A DNA stretch of 64,000 nucleotides from Montifringilla adamsi. Its lineage: Eukaryota > Chordata > Aves > Passeriformes > Passeridae. Below the pieces are notes generated by a model. That model searched no databases. It had not been told where the DNA came from and saw only the letters and a program-made list of their open reading frames with translations. The stretch is taken from contig JAGGNK010008781.1 of assembly GCA_017590115.1 (NCBI GenBank), positions 7,791,371 to 7,855,370 on the forward strand, read 5' to 3'. The translations under genes were made by a program, and so were the position numbers. Positions 36,701 to 50,330 of this stretch are shown here, piece after piece. Numbering within the stretch: the stretch's first letter is position 1; each line of letters begins with the position of its first letter.

Positions 36701-39700
36701 AATGAATAAATCCATGTGCGTAGTTCTGGCAGTGAACATCAGTGCAATGAAGTGCACAGCTGATTGCTAATGCTTTAGCAAAATTATTTACTTATGAGTT
36801 GGTGGAAGGTGTTCCAGTAGTGTAAGTAATGACACCTACTTTACATCAAATGACCTGTGTCATTTCTGACCTGTGTCCTCTCTTCAGACGTGGTGGTCCT
36901 TCTTTCCTGTAACAACCCCATCAGAGTGCAGTGACATTGGCTTGTCAGGGCACATGTGCTGATGGGCCAGTGTGTCTTTCAAATTAATTACAGAACAACT
37001 GAACTTTACTTGTTTTTTCCCTCAGTCCGTTGCAGCACTGATCTGACTTCTTCTCAGTGTGTTTTTATAGCATTTGTGGCAGCATAGTGTCATTGAAACC
37101 TCTACTTCTCCATCAAATTTGGTTGAAATTGGCCAAAGATTAAAAAATGAGCGGGTGGACTATGAGAAATGATTGACAGATGAAATTATTAAGTATCCTT
37201 TTCTTTGTAAATTGTACTTCTAGCAGCTTTTTAATACAAGCATCAGTTATTTTAGAGCCATTCATTCTCTGAATGAATTGAAAAATCCCTAAAGTAAACA
37301 GCTATTGAAATAATAGATCCCTGGAATGCTTTAGTGTGGGGAAAACACATTCCTTTGCCCTAGAGTTGTGCTTGGGAAGGCCTAATAATCAGGGTGGATT
37401 TTTCAACAACAAAATCTAAACCTGGCATGAATTGTTTCATCCCAAATTGTTTGGTTGATAAACAGTGAAATATAATATTGTAATGGGCATATTTGGTAAC
37501 CTGAACAAGGGGTAAAAGCAGAAATCCCTATGATCATTTTAAGAAGTGATCCTTTCCCAGTAAGTACCAGCTGAAAGTATCATTTACTTTGTGAATTTAA
37601 AATACACAGTAAATGAATTAGGGTCTTTTAATCCAGATATGTGGCCACATGAAGCTCTGAGGTGTACCATAGACAACTTTTGAGAATAAGCAAAGCTTGT
37701 AAAACACTGATGCCTGAAAGAGTGGAAAAAGAATATTATAATTGATTATATGTTTGAGTGAAAGGTTTTCTAGCCGCTATCATGAATGCTAGTTGTTATG
37801 AGCAATGCAGCTTACCAGTACTAAATTTTTCAGTCCTTATTTTGCCATCTCTTTTCTTGACAGTGTAAATGCTACCTCTGCCTCAGCTGCTCCTTCTGCA
37901 TCATCTTCCTCTGTGTTGACAACTCCATCCAAGATTGAGCCTATGAAAGCGTTTGATTCTCGATTCACGGAACGATCCAAAGCCACCTCAGGGACTGCTG
38001 TTGTAACAAACACAAATCAGACTGTTGTGGACAGGTAAGACATAGCCTGGGGAGGGAGGAAGGTAATAATGTAGAGTTGAAACACTAATGCTGTGTGGTG
38101 TAGATGTCACACTGCTGACACTCTAGAAGTTGTCTTGGGTTTCTTCCGCTATTGGAAGGAAGGAGGCAGCTACAAACAGGCGAATTCTGTGCTGCTGTTA
38201 CCCTTTGTACATTTGTCCCTGGCATTTTGGTATCACACAGATTGTCCAAGATATTCCAAGTTAAAACTATTGTTGTAAGAGGCTGTGTGTGCACATGCCT
38301 GTGTCACTGAGTGCAGCTGGACTCCTTAGAAGACAAAACCAGCCAAAAATAGCCAGCCTGCATCTCTGTACAAGACAGATTTACTTCAAGGTAAATTACC
38401 ATACATGTCAGCAGATGACCTCTCAGCATCGTAGCTGCAGTTACATTTCAGCTTTATGCCTTGAAGGCATGCAGAGAAGATTTTCTGACTTTAAAGGGTT
38501 TTGGCTCGGGATCCACGTGATTAAAAAAAAAAAAAAAAGAAAGCATTTTGTCTTGTGACATAGTGTTATGGCATAATATTCCTATTTCACTAAAACAAAT
38601 AATAAAAAAATACCAGTCTAGAGAAAAAAGTATATAGCTCTCCAGTAACTATCAGTAAAACATGTTTTTATACATCAATATTTTTATGTCAAAGAGCTTA
38701 ACCATGTTATGCAAAAGCAAGATATATTAAATTACTTTCATAAATGCTTCTGATGTGTCATTGAAATATGGATAAAAGTATATTGTTTGGCATAATTCGG
38801 ATGCCAGAGAAAAAAGGTTTGGATTATGCAAGGTATTTCTATGAAGCCAAGTAGTTAAGGAATAAGTGGCAAAACAGTGTGAGTTAATAACCAGCTGTTG
38901 GAGGGAAAGGGAAGAGTATGATTAAATGACCTATTTTAGGGTATAATGGTTAACAAGAGAGTTCTCAGGGATTGTACTTTGTATTGGTTATATTATATTC
39001 AGTTATACAGGGACATGGACCTGTTGGAGCAAGTCCAGAGGAGGCCACAAAGGTAATGAGAGGGCTGGAGCACCTCTGCTGTGAAGACAGGCTGAGAGAG
39101 CTGGGGCTGCACAACCTGGGGAAGAGAAGGCTCCAGGGTGACCTTATTGCAGTGCCTAAAGGGGCTGCAAAAAAACTGGACAGGGACTTTTCACAGGGGC
39201 ACATAGTGACAGGACAAGGGAGAATGGCTTCAGACTGAAAGAGGGCAGGTTTAGATGAGATATTAGTAAAAAATCTCTTACTGTGAGGGTGGTAGACATT
39301 GCAACAGGTTGCCCAGAGAAACTGTTGATGTCTCATCCCAGGAAGTGTTCAAGGTCAGGTGGGATGGGGCTTGGAACAACCTGGCCTTATGGTGGAATGT
39401 GTCCCTGCCCATGGCACGTTGTTGGAATCAGATGGTCTTTAAGGTCTCTTCCCACTCCAGCCATTCTGTGATTCCATAGTTATGTTTCCCGGAATGGCAG
39501 CTGGAGCAGTGAAGTCATGTGTGTGGTTTGCAGACACACATTTTGCAGTAGTCAGAACTGAACAGAACAACTTCTGGGGGTAGACAACAAAATGACAGAA
39601 GTTCTACATGAATAAGCAGAAAGTCTAATGTTCACTGAAGGGGAAAAGATGAACTGCTCTTGCATCTTAAGAGTGCTGAATTATTTGTATCAGCTCAGGG

Positions 39701-42700
39701 AAAGACATCTGATGGTAATTGGAACTGAATGCTAAAGTAAAGTTGCTATTTCCACTTTATCCCATGGCTAACTGCTGGCTTGATTAATTTTTTTTAAAGG
39801 GGAGAATATGTCTGATTGCTTTACATCTATATTGCATATTGTACTTTTGGAAAGGGTTTGCCATACCTCTCCAGCTTCCTCCTCCTGCCTTTGTGTGCTT
39901 TGAAAAACACTCAAAGAGGGCTAAGAGATGTCATCTTATCAGCAAGAAGGCAATATGTAGGACATATGACAACTTTTGGAATCAGCTTTTTTTTTACAGA
40001 CTTTTGTTTTACAGACTGAAGGATCAGAATTTAATTAAAGACAATAAGCCCAAGGATATTCTGGAGAGCAGCAGTGACAGTGAGGAGAAGATTCCAGCTG
40101 TTAAACCACTCAGTGTACCCAAACGGAAACTGGAACTTGAGGGAGAAACAGTAGAAAAGAAGAAAAAAGGAAGGCCTCGGAAAGATTCCAGGCTTGTACC
40201 AGTAACTTTAACTGTTCAGGTGAAATATTTAACATTCATTGTGGCTTTCAAAGTTCAGTTAATAAAGTCCCATGTTGACTTGTTCCATTGACTCAAAAAA
40301 CACAAATAGTATCAATCCCTCAGAATTTTTAGCCATCCCTCCTCCATGCCTTTGAATTTATTGGTTTTAGAATTTAAGCTTAGAAAAAGCAGGTGCACAT
40401 GGTGTGGCAAATGTGCTTATCTTTTATATAGATATGTAGCTACTTACTAAAGGTCCCAGCTCGCTAAGTAATGCTAGTCTGCCAAAGACTGTATAGAATA
40501 AAATGAAATGCCAACAGTTTTTGGTGGTGTATGATGGAGAGTGGTCCAAGAAGAAGAAAGTGGCTTAGTTATGGTGATTTAAATGGTTATAAATTTCCTC
40601 AGAATGCTAAAGTAGTTGCATTAGAGTTTCCATCATTTTCAGGCATATAGATATCTGTGTTTTCAGTATCTAGAGCTTAGATTTCCCATGTAGTACACCA
40701 GAATTTTCATGAATTAGTTACAGCTGAAAATAGGAGCGTTTTAAAAAAAAAAAAAAGAGACCACTTCAAGTTTTTTGTTTTTCTTTGTTCTTAGAAGCTA
40801 TATTAAAAAACTTGTATTCATACAACTAATTGGGACAAGACTAACATTTGTAATTGGCATTATTTGGAATTTTAAGAAAATTCTTTTTCAAATTAATCTA
40901 TTTGGTAGAATATATTTGGTTTTCACTTTTTTAAATAGAAAAATGTAACTATTTCTGCAATTTTTTTCCAGTCCCCAGCTACACTGGCCTCTGAGAAGGA
41001 TGCTGCTTGCATCTCTGCACCAGCATTAGCACTTAAACTGCCAACCCCAATCCCACAGAAATCGTTTACTTTGCAAGTAAGTGGACTATAAGGAAAAAAC
41101 CTAATACTTTAAAAACAAACAAAAAAATCCTGCTTTCTTTTAAATATCCTAAGGTTATTCACATCCTTTGAGTTAATGTTTGAGTGCATGTATTTGTTCA
41201 AGCAAGCAAGATGGTAACGCTTTAGCTTCTAAGAATATGTCTGCATGAGTACAGAAAATGGCAAATCAGCTGAAAATGGGTCACTTCTGACCCAGCTAAA
41301 CTCCAAAGGGGAGTGAGAACCTCTGGTTCATCAGTCCCTCCCCTGGTTAGCCAAAGTGTGTGGTGGAGATAAGAGTCTCTGGGGGAGTGGCTGCTGCCGT
41401 GTTACTGCAGTGCTGTTGGGAGTCCACCACCGAGGAATAAAACCAGGGCTATTCTGAGAGCTCTCTGGAGGTGCTCTGCATCTGAACAGTAATGTTTAAG
41501 TATTTATGAAACAGTTTTTAGGTGTGTTCAGGCTGTGGTAGTCTGGTTCCAATTGCAAGACTGTGGGGAGACTGGGCACATAGAGACTTGATGTGGTGCC
41601 CATAATTAGGAAGCAGAGACAGACTAGCACAGCTTTCCTTATGTTTGTGCTTCAAATGCAAAGAAATTACTTGTGTTTTAGGCAAGGCTGATTTTCAGAG
41701 GTCTGCTTCTTTTGAAGTTCCATGGTATATTTTGAACCCACATTAAACAGAGAATGCCATACTTAAATGTTTTCTTAAAGTCAGCATTGTTTTGGTTCTA
41801 ATAGTAGTTGCTGCTTTTTTGAGTAGTTTTTTTCGTCTTCCAAAAATTATTTTATTTTTTGTATTTCAGATAAGTTCAGATCCGTCAATGTACCTTGAAG
41901 TGGAGAATGAAATGACCACAGTGGGGGGCTCAAAGCTGAGCAGGTTAAAGTGTAATCGAGAAGGGAAGGAATGGGAGACAGTCCTGACCAGTCGAATCCT
42001 CGCTGCAGCAGGAAGCTGGTAAGAGAGTATCTTTTGGAGGAAGGGGGTCCTGAAGTCCAGAAGTCATTTTAGGTTCACAAAAGTACACTTTACAGTTATT
42101 TTTCATAATAAGTATTTATGGGTAAAAGTGTGCACTGCTCTTAGTCTCTACAGTTTTGCTTCAAGAATTAACTCTATGCAGTCTTAAAATATCACAATTC
42201 ACATTAGCCAGTTACAAGTATTTTCCTGTGTTTTTACATTTCTCCTTTAAATTTCTTCATTAAAATTGACTAAATTGTAAGTGACAGGTTTTCAAGGGCT
42301 AACTACTAAAGAATGAAAAATCTGAAATGGCACATTTGGTCATGTCAAAGTATTTTCCTGAGTCTTTTGCTATTTTTTCTCTTATTTTTTTTAAATTTTG
42401 CCTAGTTCCAACTTCAGAGTTTCAACTGAAAGTGTATTTCTGAGCCTGAAAAAGAAGCAGCAGATTTTAAAGCTAAATACAAGTACAGCCTTGAGGGAGA
42501 GCTTATGTATAACCAAAAGCTTTACTGATATTTCCAGCTATGTCCCTTGATCTGTTTAGTTTATGACTTCTCCTCTTGGTATGAAAAATTTTCTCAAAGT
42601 TGCAATAGTTATTTTTTAGGGAATTTACCCTAAAAGTTGTATGATAGCTTAAGAATTCAGCCTGGTTTTATGCTACTTGCATTTGACAACAAGTAAATGT

Positions 42701-45700
42701 TTCTTGTTTATTTGTTGTTTTCTTTTCCAGTGAGATTGTAACTGTGGCCTGTGAGAAACGAACACTGTCAGTATTTTCAGCTTGTGGTCGTCGCCTTCTT
42801 CCTCCCATCATATTGAATACACCCATTTCCACCCTGCACTGCACAGGTTCCTGCATCATGGCTCTCACCACTGCTGCTACGCTCTCTGTTTGGTAAGGGC
42901 CACCTGGCTCAGGCCGTGTTCTTGGGTACCTTCAGCTGTGTCCCTGCACTGCTGCTGAGGCAGCAGCTTAAACCACATCAGGTCTGAACACAAGTCCACT
43001 TTTGAGTAGAATATGCAGAGTTAACTGGGCAGGACGGTTCTGTTTCAGCAAAATCTTGTTTCTGTGCTGACAGTCCAGAATATTGAACTTCATTCTAGAA
43101 TGAGGATAAAGAATCAGCTGGAGGTCACTGGTTTAAATGCTTGTGATGCATGTGAAATGGACTGGGGGGTTGGGAAGAAAAGTATGGCTACTTCCATCTT
43201 CCATCACACTTTACCAATGAAGCACAAGAGTTTCAGAGTTAAAGTACTCCAGCCATTTTCAAGATGCCAAGATAAAAACACTGGTAACTCGTTTGCAGTT
43301 GTTGAATGCAATCTAATGTCTCAGGCAAGTCAGAGCTCCTAAAGGAGTTATTTAGATCCTGTTTGTTTTGTTGTAATGAGGTTTCCTGATAAAGAGCCAT
43401 AAAAATTGTTCTCTGCTATTAACTTCTGTCTTGCCATAAGGGGTTTAAGTTTGCCAAAATAATTTTGTCAAAGCAATAAAGAAAATGTCAAAACAAAAAA
43501 AACCTAAACAAACTCCCAACCCCCCACTTTGTCATGAATAGTGAAAAAGTGCATTTATTAAAAAATTTTGGAGTTTTCAGTTGTTTGTTGACTGCAGACT
43601 TATCCTTTTGTCTTTTTCAGGGATGTTCACAAGCAGACAGCCATTGTTAGAGATGAGTCTTTGCAAACAATATTTTCAGGTAATAAAAAAGTCCTTTAAT
43701 TACCAGCCTTCGAGCCCACCTGTACTATTTACTGCCATTTATGAATATGCTGAAATTTTATGAAACCTGAAAAGCCTAAACAAATAATTTCCCTTCATTA
43801 CTGTGTAGTAAAGGGAAGTTCTTGAAATAACAGTGATGACAATATCAGTGAGTAGCAAACTTGTGTGAAATTCTGCAGCTTATAGTCTGCCTTGCTTCTG
43901 AATGTAGAAATTCAGTGTTGTGAAGATCACAAAATAAATATGTAATGTAAATCTGCTAGTACAGCTATTTCTCTGTGTAATTTGCATGTTTATTGTCTCA
44001 GTGCTGAACAACAACTGATTGTCTTCTGATTCATTACTTAAAAATCTTCAGTTTCAATAACTGCAGTATCTGGCATAACACAAATCATCAGAAAAGCAGT
44101 GTCTCAGAGTACATTAGCTTCTGGTTTAGCTTTAATCCATACAGTACTAATCCAAACTAGCGAGAAAGCAGTTGTATTAGCAGTTTGCAAATGTCATCAT
44201 TAGAAGTTACATGCACAAGCCCTGGGCTTGGAATATGCTGGCAAATGAGACTCCAGCTATCCCACTTACACTGTGCTCTTAGAGAGCACACTTTTCTAAA
44301 TATGCTGGGGTTTATAATTTTAACTTAATGGGAAAAAGAAAGCTAAAGGCTTCTTTGGTTATAAAAGACATGGCAGAATTGCTGAAGATTTTCCCTAGGT
44401 AAGGATATTGTTCCTGATTAAGCCCATATTCTATATAAATTGCAGCATGAAGATTGATAATGTATTTTGCAAAATTGATGTTAATGCTACTGCACTGAGC
44501 CTGGTGCTTGCCCTCATTACCTTGTGTCTCGACCTTCCTATCAGTGCTTGAGAACAGCATTGAACCTTTTTCTGTTAGTTGCTGTAATTGATAAGAAGTG
44601 GTGGATACCATTTTCTACCATTATGAGTCTTAGGCAAGGCTCCAAAAGAACGCTTTGGTCTGATCTGACTTGCAGGAAGTGATGCAACTGTCTCTCAGAT
44701 CTTGCTGACTCAGCATGGAATTCCTGTCATGAGCATGTCTGATGGGAAGGCATACTGCTTTAATCCTTCTCTTTCTACATGGTAAGTCATGGATTATTTC
44801 CTGCTTTTGCAACTCAGAGGAACTGACATATTCTGCTTTACTGGGAAGAAATCATTCTACCTCAGAATCATGGAAGAGTCATTACTAAACACCAGAAAAG
44901 GCTACACAAGAGTCTGTGTCTTGTTGGGGATCAGATGGGCTTTCCCCATGGAAAGGCATAAGTTCCTGTGAAAAATTTCCATGGTAAATTATTTACAGGA
45001 TCTTTCCAAAACAGGTTCTTTGTTGTCTTCCTAAGAAGAAAAAAAGCATGTTGTAATCCTAATATTATTGTTGTAATTAGTGTAATGAGCCTGCTGGATG
45101 AAAGGGCTTATTGTTTTAACTCCTCCTTAGAATAATTGTTGTTATTCAACTACTCAAAGCAAATCCTCTGGAAAAGGAAAAATACCCTATTTGTTTATTA
45201 AGGGAGTAAGGAGCAGGGGACAGACTTTCAGCCATAATTCTGAATTTGCTGCTATTTCTTAGTTTGTACCACAGCTTGGGAAGTATATAAAAGAGCAATG
45301 TGTTTAGTCATCATACAAATTTAAACATGATAAAGCAGCAAAAGGTGTTTTAAATATTTGTACCATTTTACCCCTGTGCTGTAGGAAATCTAAACTTAGC
45401 ATTGGTTTGAGCCACTCTTTCTCCTGCCATCTCAAGCCAGTGAAGATGATATCCTTAATTATGTGTGGAAATAGCAGCTGTAATGTCAGCTCCCTCCATA
45501 TGAAGGGATAGCTGTAATTATGGAAAAGATTGTCAATGTGTGTGTGTCTGGTAGGGGTGGAGACCTGACGTAAGGTAAAATCAAGTTGTTAATGGCAAAG
45601 TCATTACCTGTGCTCACTCCACGCATCATTCTGGGTCATAGCTTCTTATTAGATTGGCAAGGTGAAAGTGGCAAGGAGAAAGTTAATTTCCTTCCCAATG

Positions 45701-48700
45701 AATGGTAAATTATATTATGTAATTAATATTTTTAACTTTAGAAGTAGGAGGAACACACCACAAGCAGAATTTGGACATGTAGTGGGAATAATCAGGGTCC
45801 CTGGAATTCCTGAGCCACTTCAGTGATATTTTTTGTTTATCTGTGAAAACACAAATCCAGTTTTGAGGCAGAACAGAGCTGGGTCTGCTCACCTTGCTGT
45901 TCGCACTCCTCAGACTTGTTTTTTGGTTGTTTGCTCTTTTCCAGGAATCTTGTTTCTGACAAACAGGACTCTCTAGCACAATGTGCAGACTTCAGGACTA
46001 GTTTGCCATCTCAAGAAGCCATGCTGTGTTCTGGGCCCTTGGCTGTGATACAGGGACGCACATCAAAGTACGCGCGCGCCGCCTTCGTGCCGTCAGCGTG
46101 GCTGGGTTTGGTCATGGCCTTTATTCACCTGCCTGGATCACTGAGTTACTTCTTGAAATGCCAGTGGCTCTGAAAGGATCAGTCATTCACACAGTGGTTT
46201 TTTAATTCTTTGCATGTTTATAGTCTGTATCTTAATGTTATGAGATTGTTTGGGGGGCAGGAAAGCATGCTCTAAATACAATCATTTTAAGGCTCCTCTT
46301 TATTGGATGGGTAAGGTATTGGACAATTCTGTTATATTTTTATTAGCTAAACTGCATTTTTTTACATTTTGCATTTTCATTTTTAGTTTTCCAGCTTTCT
46401 GGAGTAGGCCTACAATTTTTGAGTAGTTCAGTTGGCCTCAAGGAATCTATTTAATGAAGTCTTTGAGAAAGTTGAGATATTAGTCATCTAGTGAGTATTT
46501 TTAACGTGTGAAAATATCACCAAGGAATTGTGTGAGCCAGAGCAGATTCCTGTAGGTAGCTTTATAGCCCATCCTCCCTTGGATTTGAATTAGATTTCCC
46601 AGGCAGATTTCTTTGCTATTTCTGCTCTTCACATCCATGTTTGATTTTTTTCCAGAGGGAAACTGTGTAGTGTTGTATGCTTTTATTGCTGTTCTCATGA
46701 GGGGAAGGGGAGTTCATTGTGAAAAGCATTTGAAGTATAAACAATCAATACTCTTTTTGAGAGAGAGACAATAGTAGAATGAAAAATTCCCTTTTTGAAA
46801 AAAAATCTAATAACTAGTTACTTTTTTCAAATTAGCTTTCTAATGACAATGTGTTTGTATGCAAGAAATCCTTTAAATGCTTTATGTCTTGTGTGCCTCT
46901 GAAAGATCAGTGCAGTATAGCTAGTGCTACAAAAAGATAGAATCCTTAAACTTGTATCTGATTTTATGGCACATTAATCTTTTTGGTTTTGCAGTTCAGG
47001 AAGGCAAGCTGCAAGATTGTTCTCCATGCCTCATTTAGTGCAACAAGAAACAACACTTGCATACCTGGAGAACCAGATAGCAGCAGCACTTATGTTACAA
47101 TCCAGTCACGAATATCACCACTGGCTCCTTATCTATGCACGGTACCTAGTTAATGAAGGTGAGACCTGCCAGGCTCTGATGCTTCTCTGTAGCTCTGATG
47201 GGCTTCTAAGAAACACTGTTCATGTCATGTATATGTATGATTGCCCTTAACATCCTCCTTTTAGCACTTGGCTTCTGGACTCGGGTTTGCTTTAAAACAA
47301 ATTGCATTTTCTTCTGCAGTGCTCAGTCCTCAGGAGTCCTGTTTGGACACAGTGACTGGGGACAGACTGTGGTCTGGGGAAGCAGTGCCATCTGCAGACT
47401 CCAGTAATGGCAATTGCATTGTAAAACAGCCCAGTGGTCTGTCAGGCACATCCTAGATATTGTCTGGCAGCAGCTACAGATGTTTCAGGGAAACCAGGAG
47501 GATTGTAAAATGCATAACCCTCCTCAGCCAGCTGACAACTGATGCCCGATGTGAGATGGAGGGGTTGCTCAGTCTCTGACACTTTGTACCCAAGCACATA
47601 AAATTGCAGGGAATTTGCTTGTATTGCTTGCACTTCATTCTTTTTTTTACATTCTAAAATTTTTAGTGGTGCCACCAGTACTGCTTGTACTGGTGAATTC
47701 CATGTGTTAAATTCTCTGAGAAAAGAAACACACAAGAAAGGTTCCTTGTGTCTATTTTATATTTGAATACACTTTATCTCTATGCTATTATGTTAAATAA
47801 GGTTAACTGACTTTACACTTTTTGGATTCTGAAGATCTCTGTTGTATATCTGCATGTCTACATTCATAATTTAGTAGTTCCCCTTGTATTAATTCAGCCT
47901 TACTCCTCACCTTGCATAATCATTCTGCACAGAGGGAAATGAAATGGTTCATGTTATGCCACCTAATAGGTGTTGGCAGAATTAAAATCCAACTCATTAA
48001 TTCTTGCCTTTTGGCCCTTTCCTTATTTAACAAGAGAGCTTGTTGAACTGCATGTGGTTCTCTCTGTCCTTCCCCAGTTGAAATTGAAATATTCTTCTTG
48101 GGTCATATGTTAAATAGATGGTTGTACTTTTAAAAGCCTTCACTAACTGAGAACCTCTGCTGCATGCACTGGGTTCCTCTGGCACCTCCAAATGTTGCTG
48201 CCATGGATGGATGGATGTCACAAAAAATGTGCTTTGCCAGATGTGTATTGCTGCTTCACTAATTTTCTCGAGCTGATGAACTTTGAACATTGCAAATTTA
48301 TTCTTATGATTATTTCAACATCTACTGAATTCTAATCCATTAAAATACTTTATCTAGTGTATGTTGATTGGCAAGTTACTCTTGAATAGACTTTGTTTCC
48401 TGCAAGGGAATTCCCCCCTCTGATTTTTGGGTAAATAAAGGCGGCCCAGAAACTGTGTGTGGTTTTATTAAAGGTGTTTTGGTTTTTAAAAAGCTGGTAT
48501 GTTTGTGTGGGAGAAGAGAGTGAGGTTGAGATCAGGGCAGCTCTTAAAACAAGCTGGAGTAATGACTTAAGACTTCAGTTTTTCTCCCTGTTGTAGATCA
48601 TCTTTAGCAGTGGGTTTGATTTTGAGAACCTTAGATAAGACCCTTCAGAGCTCTAAAAATCATCTTATATTTCCAAAGAATTGCTGTAAGAATAATAATA

Positions 48701-49546
48701 TAACTTCCCAGAAATCAATGTTTTGGGCTCTATTTTATTCCAGATACTTGTAATTCTTTCCTGAATGTTGTCTGCTACATTGTGGAGTGGTTGTATGTAG
48801 TGGAATGCTGTCAAACGTGATTTTATTTCTGACTGTCTCCAGGGTTTGAATATCGTTTGCGAGAATTATGCAAGGATTTACTGGGTCCAGTCCATTACTC
48901 AGCTGGAAGTCAGTGGGAATCAACAGTTATGGTAAGTCCTGATAGTAGTTTAATAAAGAACAAGGAAGAGTTTCCCATAAAAATTACAGGGTATTATCCT
49001 TTCCATACTCTGCTCTGATCACATAAGCAGGCTTTGTCCCATGGCACTGAGATTTATTCCATATGAAACCACAGGCAAATGCTTGTCGCCCCAGCTCTGG
49101 TGCTGTCTGGAGTATCACACAGATGAAGGAGAGTTGCATGATCAGCTCTCCACATTGTTGAGACAGCAGCTTTGAAATAGGCACATGCCAAAGACATCTT
49201 CCCTCTCAGAACACAGCCTGGAGTCTGGAATGCAGAGGCTGCTCCAGCTTCCTGAGTGTGTAAGTGTAAAGACAGTTTTTATTCTGGGAGTCATGGAAGC
49301 AGAGTGAGAACATAAAATGCAGAGATCTCTCTAGGCAGGAAAAGGCGCATGAATCTTAGAGAGCTCCATGGAACATGTTAATGATAACAAATAATAGATT
49401 CTGAGGATGCTTTTGTGTTTTCTGTGCAGGGTTTACGAAAGAGAGAACTATTGAAAGAGCTTCTTCCTGTTATTGGACAGAACCTCCGCTTCCAGAGGCT
49501 TTTCACAGAGTATCAAGAGCAGCTGGACATCTTGAGAGACAAGTAG
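24800..49546 (+). CDS. HIRA: HIRA, histone H3.3 chaperone subunit (coding exons 2-25; exon 1 not found)
   Basis: HIRA, with UBN1 and CABIN1, deposits H3.3 independently of replication. Exons: 24800-24862, 25624-25734, 26523-26613, 27102-27196, 28032-28127, 28941-29101, 29993-30160, 30677-30790, 32307-32377, 34291-34396, 34952-35173, 35788-35873, 36329-36523, 37864-38034, 40015-40219, 40972-41076, 41870-42018, 42731-42892, 43621-43679, 44676-44781, 45945-46067, 46995-47158, 48843-48931, 49430-49546. All phases match and give 1008 residues ending LDILRDK. WD40 repeats fill exons 2-11 ([34 protein letters not shown]). The B domain that binds ASF1 lies in exons 12-13 (RRRITPLCI). A serine-rich acidic run and the basic [12 protein letters not shown] (exon 16) suit nuclear entry and DNA contact. 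The conserved C-terminal Hira domain that binds CABIN1 fills exons 17-25. Exon 12 holds a short glutamine run. The first residues (MKLLKP... in relatives) are missing. Otherwise the gene is intact, and identity is certain. Confidence 0.98.
33424..33479. repeat. Two-tier inverted repeat in HIRA intron 10
   Basis: Inner arms 33442-33452 and 33460-33470 are perfect 11-base complements (GGATGTGATGC and GCATCACATCC) around a 7-base loop. Outer arms 33424-33434 and 33469-33479 (GCTGAGGCTGG and CCAGCCTCAGC) pair as well, sharing two bases with the inner arm. The result is a stable hairpin with one 7-base internal bulge, in either the DNA or the pre-mRNA. No known RNA family is recognised. Confidence 0.75.
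39003..39476 (+). mobile_element. CR1 LINE 3'-end copy in HIRA intron 15
   Basis: About 470 bases match the 3' part of avian CR1 in sense orientation: CTGGAGCACCTCTGCTGTGA, AGACAGGCTGAGAGAGCTGG, GAGAAGGCTCCAGGGTGACC, CTGAAAGAGGGCAGGTTTAG and the terminal CATTCTGTGATTCC. It is 5'-truncated, has many small indels and no intact reading frame, so it is an old dead copy. It lies in the same orientation as HIRA. Confidence 0.95.
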
Positions 49547-50330
49547 CACGTCCCCAGATTTTCCCTGCGGGGCCTGGACCGAGTGAAACTGCTGAACAGC
49601 ATTCCCAGAGACAGGAGAGGAGCGAGAGCCCGGCCAGCGGGGACACTCCTGAAGAGGAGCTGTGCCGCAGAGGTCCCAGCGGATTCCTGGAAATGATGAG
49701 TGGAGGAGCTCGACAGTTTCCCCAGTGAAACTTGACCATTGAAGCTGTGACCTCTGTTTCTATGGAAAGTCATGGATATGTACTTCAGGGGGATCCTTTT
49801 GGATCTGGATCTCATTTAATATTAAAACTAGCTGAGAACTGTTTGTGCGGTTTCTTGGATGTCCTGTGAAAAGCACAGTACTTCAGAGTACACTGAACAG
49901 CATATTTAACCCTGTTTGGGGTTTTTTGCCTGAGGATTTATTGAGGCTCAACACTATATTAAATTAGATGAATGAGCCACGTAAAAAGAAATTTCATAAA
50001 TATTAAGGTATTATGCAGCCAATAGACTCTTTCCTGTGAATATAATAATAATAAGAGGCTGTTCTAACACATGGACTATTTTTGTACTAGAATTTGCTAA
50101 CTTGTAATATGGAATTTTATTTGGCCAATAATCAGGCTATCACTACAAAGTCATCTTGTAGGAGTTTAATTACAAAGGCTATGTTTCAAAGTAATTCTAC
50201 CAAATTAACATGTCATCATCAGGTTTTTAATTTTTCAATGTTTGTAAAAGGCATTTGGGGGGAGGGGGAGGGATACAATGGGGTGGCTCTTTTTGTAAGT
50301 ACAAAATAAAAGAACATTGCATTGGTTTAA
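49547..50330 (+). other. HIRA 3' untranslated region
   Basis: Sequence after the HIRA stop runs to a strong AATAAA (50305-50310) followed by an A-rich run. An alternative ATTAAA (49821-49826) could end a shorter transcript, and a further AATAAA at 50898-50903 a longer one. The genomic A-run at about 50329-50341 could cause internal priming of oligo-dT cDNAs. Confidence 0.65.
50305..50310 (+). terminator. HIRA polyadenylation signal candidate
   Basis: AATAAA lies about 760 bases after the stop codon, in the context ACAAAATAAAAG. Confidence 0.6.
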